Shown piece by piece: positions 1 through 5,452 of a stretch of DNA of 28,674 nucleotides (within the stretch, counting starts at the first letter, position 1; each line of letters opens with the position of its first letter). The notes under the pieces are model-generated. The model ran no database searches. It was not told where the DNA came from and saw only the letters and a program-made list of their open reading frames with translations. The translations under genes and the position numbers were made by a program. The stretch spans positions 1-28,674 of the forward strand of contig JAZOBN010000031.1 in assembly GCA_045595965.1 (NCBI GenBank). Direction: 5' to 3'. This stretch comes from CAAGNP01 sp045595965 (GTDB taxonomy: Bacteria > Bacteroidota > Bacteroidia > Bacteroidales > UBA932).

Positions 1-140
1 TCAAGTACATACGCTACTACAATAATGATAGAATCAAACTGAGGCTAAAAGGAATGAGCCCGGTGCAATACCGAGCTCTGTTCCAATCTAAGTCAGCCTC
101 TTAATAATGTTAAACCGTCCAACTTTTGGGGGTCACATCA
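1..140 (+). mobile_element. Right end of an IS3-family (IS150-like) insertion sequence, truncated by the window edge
   Basis: The segment holds the last codons of a transposase followed by a terminal inverted repeat. The bases at 117-140 (GTCCAACTTTTGGGGGTCAC, then ATCA) match the usual right end of IS150-group elements and end in CA, as expected for IS3-family termini. The left end lies outside the window, so neither the partner repeat nor the target-site duplication can be seen. The element stops 34 bp short of the stop codon of the fimbrillin-like gene, so it does not interrupt that gene. Confidence 0.8.
3..104 (+). CDS. IS3-family transposase, C-terminal fragment
   Basis: Thirty-three codons end in TAA at 102-104. 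The peptide contains YYNNDRIKLRLKGMSPVQYR, the characteristic end of the IS150/IS3 OrfB transposase, the region just after the DDE catalytic core. The start and catalytic residues lie off the left edge. In this family OrfB is usually made as an OrfAB fusion by frameshifting, and it catalyses cut-copy transposition. The fragment is partial only because of the window boundary; nothing seen shows it to be inactive. Confidence 0.85.
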   Translation, partial: KYIRYYNNDRIKLRLKGMSPVQYRALFQSKSAS

Positions 141-174
141 GTTTTCGAGGGCGCTTTTTTGTATCGGTACTTGT

Positions 175-1122
175 TTAGAACCAGTTTGGATATCCACCGT
201 ACCACATCGAGTTTGTTATGGCTGGGAATTTATATGCCTTTTCTGGTGCGAGATTTTTCTGGAATGCTCCATCATTATATAATCCGCGTCCCCACATATA
301 ATAGTATTGCTGTGTGGCGTTGCCTGCGCTTTCAGCATCCCTGATCATGAAGATGTAGAAGCTAAGATCATCTTGGGTCATTGCAAAACGGTCACTTTCG
401 TCGTTTTCCCATTCATCACCAACTTTGTATTTGTAGTCTTTGAAAACGAAGACATATTCACCATCAATGAGATCTCCCTGTGAAACATCATAAAATGAGC
501 TGGAAGAGATGAATGACGAAGAGAGATCGGTGTATATGCCAAATCCATTTACCCCTTGAAGTACATTGAAATTGCCGTTATAGTCGCGGACCTCCATATA
601 CCACTCACCTTCTGGGAGTCCGGCTACTGAAAACTGCATCTCACAGAAAGAGGATTTAGTCATATTGATGTCTCCAAGATTCATTGCACCTGATTTATAT
701 TCGTATGTCCCCTTGCATTCCAGTACTATCCCGTATTCATAAGTGCTGCTTCTCCCTGCATTGTTGAGTTTTACCCCATTTCCTGCAGATGCTTTGTGGT
801 GGACAGCAAAATAGCTCCCTGTGTTCCCTATCTCCATCATCTGATCCATAGTCAGGGCTGTTGCGCTCCAATCGGTACCGTCAAATGTGAGGGTGGCAGA
901 GACAGGACTGTTGTTACTTTTCTTAAAAACGACCAAAATCTGGTCACCAGCTTCCCACCCTGTTCTAAGTGCTTTTGTGGAGGTGTCAAATCCCCCCTTT
1001 TCACCAATGTTGAAAGATATTTCTACATCTGAAATAACAGAAGTTGCAGGATTTGATTTGGTACATCCGTATCCGAATATTGCCAAACAAAAGAGTGTTA
1101 TTGTTATGTTCTTGAAATTCAT
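175..1122 (-). CDS. Fimbrillin-family-like lipoprotein
   Basis: The 315-residue protein has a lipoprotein signal peptide with a lipobox ending at Cys20 (GYGC), so it should be exported and lipidated. Residues 50-70 (TKALRTGWEAGDQILVVF) resemble the start of Bacteroidales fimbrillin-like proteins of the FimA/Mfa type, which are usually lipoproteins processed by arginine- or lysine-specific proteases before fimbrial assembly. It is the last gene of a minus-strand group: 24 bp separate it from a 48-codon ORF, which follows a 39-codon ORF and a TPR-AraC regulator, so it is probably controlled with them. No usher or anchor gene is in view. The family call rests on general appearance rather than a catalytic motif; an unrelated surface lipoprotein is the main alternative. 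Confidence 0.6.
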   Translation of the reverse strand: MNFKNITITLFCLAIFGYGCTKSNPATSVISDVEISFNIGEKGGFDTSTKALRTGWEAGDQILVVFKKSNNSPVSATLTFDGTDWSATALTMDQMMEIGNTGSYFAVHHKASAGNGVKLNNAGRSSTYEYGIVLECKGTYEYKSGAMNLGDINMTKSSFCEMQFSVAGLPEGEWYMEVRDYNGNFNVLQGVNGFGIYTDLSSSFISSSSFYDVSQGDLIDGEYVFVFKDYKYKVGDEWENDESDRFAMTQDDLSFYIFMIRDAESAGNATQQYYYMWGRGLYNDGAFQKNLAPEKAYKFPAITNSMWYGGYPNWF

Positions 1123-1146
1123 AATAGTATCCGTTTTAAGTTAGAA

Positions 1147-1293
1147 TTAAGGAATAGGAATCTCTTCACCAAAACCTCCGTCCCAGTCAGGTGTGCCATA
1201 ATCCGGAGGGGTGGATGATGCGAACCCTTTTTCTGTAAAAATCACTGCCACCTCCAATATCGGGGCAGAATAGCTTGTCTGATTCATTTTCAT
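1147..1293 (-). CDS. Small protein (48 aa), Pro/Gly/Asp-rich C-terminus
   Basis: An ATG at 1291-1293 opens a 48-codon frame ending in TAA at 1147-1149. The product starts MKMNQTSYSAPILEVAVIFT, continues EKGFASSTPP and ends in an acidic, glycine- and proline-rich tail. It has no signal peptide or membrane segment. The pattern of Tyr-x-x-Pro, a short beta-like strand, Glu-x-Gly-Phe-Ala-x-Ser and a Gly/Asp tail recalls many short unnamed Bacteroidales ORFs, but I cannot name the family. It lies 11 bp after the 39-codon ORF and 24 bp before the lipoprotein gene, as in an operon. A second in-frame Met (codon 3) could be the true start. Coding status is supported by composition and position only. 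Confidence 0.55.
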   Translation of the reverse strand: MKMNQTSYSAPILEVAVIFTEKGFASSTPPDYGTPDWDGGFGEEIPIP

Positions 1294-1304
1294 AGGCTTA
1301 TAAT

Positions 1305-1424
1305 TTAAGATTTCTGTTTCTCTTTGATGTACTCCTCTATGACCTCTTCTGTGTATTTGAGGGCCTCTTCGTAAAGTGTTTCATTTACTTGCTCATCATT
1401 ATTCTGAAGTAGTTGTTCTGTCAT
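1305..1424 (-). CDS. Small acidic protein or leader peptide (39 aa)
   Basis: ATG at 1422-1424 to TAA at 1305-1307 encodes 39 residues beginning MTEQLLQNNDEQVNETLYEE and ending in a Glu/Lys-rich, probably helical stretch. It is the first ORF after a promoter-like TAAATTTG at 1453-1460, with a leader of about 25 nt, and it precedes the 48-codon ORF by 11 bp. There is no signal peptide. The function is unknown; it could be a small regulatory or chaperone-like protein for the downstream surface lipoprotein, or a translated leader. Its length makes coding status uncertain, but the promoter, spacing and plausible amino acid composition favour a real gene. Confidence 0.5.
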   Translation of the reverse strand: MTEQLLQNNDEQVNETLYEEALKYTEEVIEEYIKEKQKS

Positions 1425-1452
1425 AGCATTTATACAAAATAAGTAGCTAATG

Positions 1453-1460
1453 CAAATTTA
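1453..1460 (-). promoter_or_regulatory. Promoter -7 element for the small-ORF/lipoprotein transcript
   Basis: Read on the minus strand the bases are TAAATTTG, a perfect match to the Bacteroidota -7 consensus TAnnTTTG. It lies 28 nt upstream of the 39-codon ORF. The upstream -33 position is only T-rich, which fits a promoter that needs an activator bound at the repeats immediately upstream. Confidence 0.6.
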
Positions 1461-1470
1461 GAAGCGGATA

Positions 1471-1502
1471 AAAGAAAAGGTTATGCAGAATCGTGCATAA
1501 CC
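1471..1502 (-). terminator. Hairpin with T-rich tail after the TPR-AraC regulator gene
   Basis: GGTTATGCA and TGCATAACC (1494-1502 and 1479-1487) form a perfect 9-bp stem around a 6-nt loop. On the minus strand the stem is followed by TTTTCTTTT. It begins 25 bp after the regulator stop codon, so it may be an intrinsic terminator. It overlaps the direct repeat described separately, so an operator role is the alternative. Confidence 0.5.
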
Positions 1503-1517
1503 TTTGCAGAATCGTGC
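1485..1517 (-). promoter_or_regulatory. Two 12-bp direct repeats at 21-bp spacing, candidate AraC-type operator
   Basis: GCAGAATCGTGC (plus-strand reading) occurs at 1485-1496 and again, unchanged, at 1506-1517. The 21-bp period places both copies on the same face of the helix, the arrangement that AraC-family dimers use. The sites sit 25-57 bp upstream of the -7 element at 1453-1460, where an activator would contact polymerase. A TPR-AraC regulator is encoded directly upstream. Confidence 0.5.
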
Positions 1518-1526
1518 TTATTGTGA

Positions 1527-3128
1527 TTATAGCTCCTGTTGTCTGATTTGGGAAGGGGTTTTTCCGTAAATACGTTTGAATGCCCTTGAGAAACTTGACA
1601 AATCATCAAAACCACACATGCAGGATATGTTGAAGATAGACTCATCTGGATTTGTCTGAAGAATTTTCTTGGCATATTCCATCCTGACCCTCAAGACGTA
1701 TTGTTGGGTAGTGATTCCGGTGAGATTTTTTACCTTCCTGTTAAGGTGTCCTCTGGAAAGGCACATTCCGGATGCGAGGGTCTCTACAGAGAAATCCTTT
1801 TCAGACATCTTGTGCAGGATAATCTCAATCATCTGTCTGATGAATAGTCTGTTTTGCTGGTTAAGATGTGGGTATTCATCGTCAGGAGAGACCAATCTGT
1901 TGTCTTTTAATTTGATGAAGAATCTCCTGTAGCAGTAAATCGAAGCCAATACAGCGACCAGGAGAAGGGAGAAGAGTATAAGATAGCAAATGATCTTTTT
2001 TTGGCGTGAGTTCTCCACTTTCAGCCACATGGACTCAAATTCAGCATTATATCTGGCAAGGGATTCGGCAGATGCGCTGTTGTATAGGGAATCTTTCAGT
2101 GAGTTGAATTTTTCAAGTTCAATCTTTGCACTGTCTGGAGAGATTTTCCAATAACTCTCATACAGCCCCTTTCTGGAGTGCATTTCATTTCTCAGATCAC
2201 CTGTTTGAGAAAAAATTGCAGCACCTTTTTTGAAATATTGCAAAGCCTCAACCTCTTCTCCTTGTTCCAGAAGTGCTACTCCCATCTTATTGCACGCTAT
2301 ACCTAATGACTGTATGTTGCCTGATTTTTCAAGATCAGGGATGATCTTCTCCAGAATGTGCTCAGCCTCATTCCACCTGTTGCACCCTACAAGTACCGAT
2401 GCTTTCTGGACAAGACGCACCAAAAGTTTCTCCTCTCTTCCCAATTTCTCCTCGATAAGACAAGCCTCTTCGATGTGTTCAAGTGCCTCTTTCTCTTTTC
2501 CCTGGGCATGGAATATCTCTGATGCCATACCGTGAATGACAGATCTCCTTTTGGGATTATCAGTGTGTGCGGCAGCTTCCAATGCTTTAAGGATATATTT
2601 TTCCCCCTCTTGAGGGAGATTTGCACCAAGATATATCCCTGCAATGGTGTTGAGGGAAGAACTCATCAGATCATAATCCCCACTCTTTTCATCAAGTTCG
2701 TAGCACAATTTGGCATATTTTATTGCAGTTTCATAATCTGATATTCTGAAACTTGCAAGAGAAATTATATTGAAGCAATCAGCTTCGAAGTCGGAGTTTT
2801 TGCAAAACGGAGCACCCTTCAAACCATAGTGCAAAGCATCCTTGTATTTTTGAATTTCATAGAAATATTCTGCAGCCCAATAGTATACCTGTTGGGATAT
2901 GATAGAGTCTCCGGTAGTTGGGGAGAAGGGGATAATTTCAGATACCAGACCAACTTCTGCAAAAAGGTCCATAAGCTTGTTGGCGATATGTGGCACCGAT
3001 TCCGGCTTGGAGGTCTCATATTGATGCAGCTTTTTCAAGATCTGGGTGTGAATGTGATTCTCTGCATTTACACTCAGATAGGTAAAGATGCTAAGTAAGA
3101 CGACCAGAATATAAGATCTGGTTTTCAT
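1527..3128 (-). CDS. Membrane-anchored TPR / AraC-type transcriptional regulator
   Basis: I start this gene at the ATG at 3126-3128 (533 aa) rather than ten codons upstream, because GAGG precedes it and the -7 element at 3156-3163 fits. Residues 5-22 are an N-terminal hydrophobic signal or anchor. Residues 75-340 are helical with TPR-like repeats. Residues 379-401 are a transmembrane helix followed by RRFF. Residues 435-530 are an AraC/XylS double helix-turn-helix (LASGMCLSRGHLNRKVKNLT and a second HTH ending in FSRAFKRIYGKTPSQ). The TPR part should therefore lie in the periplasm and the DNA-binding part in the cytoplasm, a one-component architecture known in Bacteroidota. The likely target is the adjacent small-ORF/lipoprotein promoter. 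The signal it senses is unknown. Confidence 0.88.
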   Translation of the reverse strand: MKTRSYILVVLLSIFTYLSVNAENHIHTQILKKLHQYETSKPESVPHIANKLMDLFAEVGLVSEIIPFSPTTGDSIISQQVYYWAAEYFYEIQKYKDALHYGLKGAPFCKNSDFEADCFNIISLASFRISDYETAIKYAKLCYELDEKSGDYDLMSSSLNTIAGIYLGANLPQEGEKYILKALEAAAHTDNPKRRSVIHGMASEIFHAQGKEKEALEHIEEACLIEEKLGREEKLLVRLVQKASVLVGCNRWNEAEHILEKIIPDLEKSGNIQSLGIACNKMGVALLEQGEEVEALQYFKKGAAIFSQTGDLRNEMHSRKGLYESYWKISPDSAKIELEKFNSLKDSLYNSASAESLARYNAEFESMWLKVENSRQKKIICYLILFSLLLVAVLASIYCYRRFFIKLKDNRLVSPDDEYPHLNQQNRLFIRQMIEIILHKMSEKDFSVETLASGMCLSRGHLNRKVKNLTGITTQQYVLRVRMEYAKKILQTNPDESIFNISCMCGFDDLSSFSRAFKRIYGKTPSQIRQQEL

Positions 3129-3155
3129 AATCCTCAAGTTTAGTTTTGGTAACCT

Positions 3156-3186
3156 CAAAGATAGGTTTTTTTTCTATCTTTGTCAA
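3156..3186 (-). promoter_or_regulatory. Promoter of the TPR-AraC regulator gene
   Basis: On the minus strand TATCTTTG (3156-3163) matches TAnnTTTG, and TTG (3184-3186) sits 20 bp upstream at the -33 position. The start codon follows 27 nt downstream. Confidence 0.65.
3175..3182 (+). promoter_or_regulatory. Promoter -7 element for the PHP-domain gene
   Basis: TATCTTTG matches TAnnTTTG and lies 5 nt before the ATG at 3188, so the mRNA would have almost no leader. It forms a 9-bp inverted repeat with the divergent regulator promoter (CAAAGATAG at 3156-3164 and CTATCTTTG at 3174-3182). No clear -33 element is seen. Confidence 0.5.
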
Positions 3187-3187
3187 G

Positions 3188-4393
3188 ATGAAAATTATAA
3201 TGTTCATAAAGAAGATAGGACAGTGCATAAAGATTTTTGCAGCATCTGTTGTAATTATCCTCGCCTTATTCAGTATCTCTCCAATCTACAATTGGGAAGA
3301 GCCTGCTCCATTTTCCGGGGATAAAATATATAACCCCTATGCAGGGTCAGATTCCGGGGCCATATACAGACGTGCCACTTTTCATACACATACAAAGGTT
3401 GACAAAGGGATAAATGAATGCCCATACTATCCCGATGTGGTTTACGATGATTATGCTGCTCTGGGATATGATATTGTCGCATTTACCAATCATAATGCAT
3501 TGACAGAGCACCCCTATGACGAGAGGTTGGACCTATATGGGTATGAACATGGCTACAATCTTTTCAAATTTCACAATAATGTCTTTGGAGCCCACTCTGT
3601 CCAGAAATATGATATTCTCATCCCATTTTTCGATTCCCACAAACAGTACAAAATGAATCTTGCCCGAAAGCATGGAGATTTTGTAGTATTCAATCACCCC
3701 GACAGGACAATCGGAATTACCTCCAGAACAATGGAACGTCTTTCAGGTTACAGACTTATTGAGGGGGATTCTGGTTTCCAAGAGAGAGATGGTGGCGAAG
3801 GGACATATCTTCATCTCTGGGATGAGGCCCTCTCTGCAGGGAGATATTCACACAATGTATTGTCGGATGATAATCACGATTCCAAGAACCCGGAACGGAT
3901 AGCCAGAAGGTCTACATGGATAAATACCCCTTCAGCAGAGTATTTTGATGTGAAAGAAGCACTCCTTGCCGGCGATTTTTACTCTATGCGGACACCAGCA
4001 GGATTTCCAGCCGACTCGTTACCGAAGGTTGTAAATGTAGGTTTGCGTGGTGATACCCTCTTCCTGACCTTGAGCCGCCCGGCCAGATCGATAGAGGCAA
4101 TATCACAAAATGGTGAGGTCAGGAGATCTGTAACCGGAAGTGCCCGAGTTGAATATGTGATGCAGAAAGATGAGCCATATATCCGCTTTACAGCACGCTA
4201 TGACGATGGAGTAGTAATCTATACAAATGCATTTGCCCGCTACTCTGAAGGGGAATCCCCGTATAGAGATTTGAATCACAAGGTCAATTGGCCATTGACC
4301 ATTATTTATAATCTTCTTCTATTGGCGGTTATCATATTTGTCGGAGAGAAGTGCAAAAAAACACTGACCCTTTTGGGCGGGAAACAGGGGTAA
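3188..4393 (+). CDS. Membrane-anchored PHP-domain hydrolase
   Basis: I chose the ATG at 3188 (401 aa) because the longer frame from 3146 would begin upstream of the only promoter-like element; an ATG at 3200 is also possible. Residues 14-32 form a transmembrane anchor and residues 367-385 a second one. Between them is a PHP-type metal-dependent phosphoesterase domain: HTH at 66-68, TNHN with His102, NHPD with His170, and the D-x-H motif Asp228-Asn-His230. These match the metal ligands of PHP enzymes, which hydrolyse phosphoester bonds; the substrate cannot be read from sequence. Active-site residues look complete. The catalytic domain would lie on one side of the inner membrane, probably the periplasmic side. 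The 3' end overlaps the convergent glycosyltransferase gene by 62 bp. Confidence 0.75.
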   Translation: MKIIMFIKKIGQCIKIFAASVVIILALFSISPIYNWEEPAPFSGDKIYNPYAGSDSGAIYRRATFHTHTKVDKGINECPYYPDVVYDDYAALGYDIVAFTNHNALTEHPYDERLDLYGYEHGYNLFKFHNNVFGAHSVQKYDILIPFFDSHKQYKMNLARKHGDFVVFNHPDRTIGITSRTMERLSGYRLIEGDSGFQERDGGEGTYLHLWDEALSAGRYSHNVLSDDNHDSKNPERIARRSTWINTPSAEYFDVKEALLAGDFYSMRTPAGFPADSLPKVVNVGLRGDTLFLTLSRPARSIEAISQNGEVRRSVTGSARVEYVMQKDEPYIRFTARYDDGVVIYTNAFARYSEGESPYRDLNHKVNWPLTIIYNLLLLAVIIFVGEKCKKTLTLLGGKQG

Positions 4394-5330
4394 GCTGTGG
4401 GGTGTATATCACACTCTTTGCCATTTTTCTGTAATCTCTATGGGCACGGATCACTGATTTGAAATAATCGACTTTTCCTGTCAGTAGATAGGCAATGGCG
4501 GCAGCACCGTCAATGCACATTCTGGTAAAGATGATTCTCTTCCTCGATTTGTCAGGCAGATTCTTTTCCATCATCAGCAGATTGTTCCGGAAATTCAGGT
4601 ATAGTTTGCGGGGAGAGTTGTTGGGAAGTGTACCCCCACCTACGTGGTAAATACTCGAAGAGGGTACTACCCACACTTGCACACCGGAAAGCTTTGCCCT
4701 CCAGCACAAATCAATCTCCTCCATGTGCGCGAAGAAACTTTCGTCAAGTCCTCCAAGACGATGCCACAGTCCGGTGCGGATCATGAATGATGTTCCCGAT
4801 GCCCAGAAAATCTCAACAGGTGTGTCGTATTGTCCCATATCCTTTTCTATTTTTGACAGAATACGGCCACGGCAATAAGGGAAATAGAACCTGTCTATCA
4901 TCCCGCCACATGCCCCTGCGTGTTCGAAATATTGGGGGCGGTCATAGGACAAAACCTTTGGTGAACATATTCCAGCCTCGGGGTGACTCTCCATAAATGA
5001 TGTCAGCTCCCTTAACCAATGGGGGGTCACCTCCACATCTGAGTTCAGCAGAAGGTAATAGTCAAACTCTCCGTAGGTCTGAGGGTGGGCAGAGATCTCT
5101 GCAAATGCACGATTATACCCTCCGGTGAAACCGTAGTTTTTACTCAGGGATACGGTACAGACGGATGGGTATTGCTCTTGGAGAAATGCCAAAGATCCGT
5201 CGGTGGAGCCGTTGTCTGCTACAATGATGCTGCCCAGCTCTTTTGGCGTGTGCTGCATCAAAGAGGGGAGGAATTTCTCCAGAAATCCTTTCCCGTTCCA
5301 GTTCAATATGACGACCGCTGTTTTGGACAT
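4332..5330 (-). CDS. Family 2 glycosyltransferase (rhamnosyltransferase-like)
   Basis: The start is placed at the ATG at 5328-5330 (332 aa), where the GT2 fold begins (MSKTAVVILNWNG); the 22 upstream in-frame codons do not look like part of the family. The GT-A motifs are visible: ADNGSTDGS at 38-46, the nucleotide-sugar site LLLNSDVEV at 93-101 (a DxD-like Ser-Asp-x-Glu), and FFAHMEEIDLCWR at 199-211. It probably adds a sugar, perhaps dTDP-rhamnose, to cell-surface polysaccharide or lipid-linked glycan on the cytoplasmic face of the membrane. There is no clear transmembrane helix, although residues 272-284 are weakly hydrophobic. The last 20 codons overlap the end of the PHP-domain gene on the other strand. 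No other glycan-synthesis gene is adjacent, so the pathway is unclear. Confidence 0.85.
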   Translation of the reverse strand: MSKTAVVILNWNGKGFLEKFLPSLMQHTPKELGSIIVADNGSTDGSLAFLQEQYPSVCTVSLSKNYGFTGGYNRAFAEISAHPQTYGEFDYYLLLNSDVEVTPHWLRELTSFMESHPEAGICSPKVLSYDRPQYFEHAGACGGMIDRFYFPYCRGRILSKIEKDMGQYDTPVEIFWASGTSFMIRTGLWHRLGGLDESFFAHMEEIDLCWRAKLSGVQVWVVPSSSIYHVGGGTLPNNSPRKLYLNFRNNLLMMEKNLPDKSRKRIIFTRMCIDGAAAIAYLLTGKVDYFKSVIRAHRDYRKMAKSVIYTPQLTPVSRPKGSVFFCTSLRQI

Positions 5331-5336
5331 ACAACA

Positions 5337-5344
5337 CAAAGATA
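5337..5344 (-). promoter_or_regulatory. Promoter -7 element for the glycosyltransferase gene
   Basis: TATCTTTG on the minus strand matches TAnnTTTG and ends 6 nt before the ATG at 5330. This supports the shorter start and predicts a leaderless or nearly leaderless mRNA. Confidence 0.55.
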
Positions 5345-5390
5345 GAGGAAAAAATCTTAAAATACCCACGCTACATTGGGAGATTGTGGG

Positions 5391-5427
5391 ATGCAAAAGA
5401 AAAAGAGACTGACTTTTGTCAGCCTCT
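5391..5427 (-). terminator. Intrinsic terminator of the M16 peptidase gene
   Basis: AGAGACTGAC (5404-5413) pairs with GTCAGCCTCT (5418-5427) around TTTT, with a single A/C mismatch. On the minus strand the stem is followed by TTTTTCTTTTG (5403 down to about 5393). It lies 26 bp after the stop codon of the peptidase gene. Confidence 0.75.
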
Positions 5428-5452
5428 CTTCGTAGTGATAATTATATTGCTG

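Noticed and set aside
140..174. Disruption of the fimbrillin-like gene by the IS element
   Set aside because: The gene's own stop codon lies at 175-177, beyond the IS end at 140, so the reading frame is intact.
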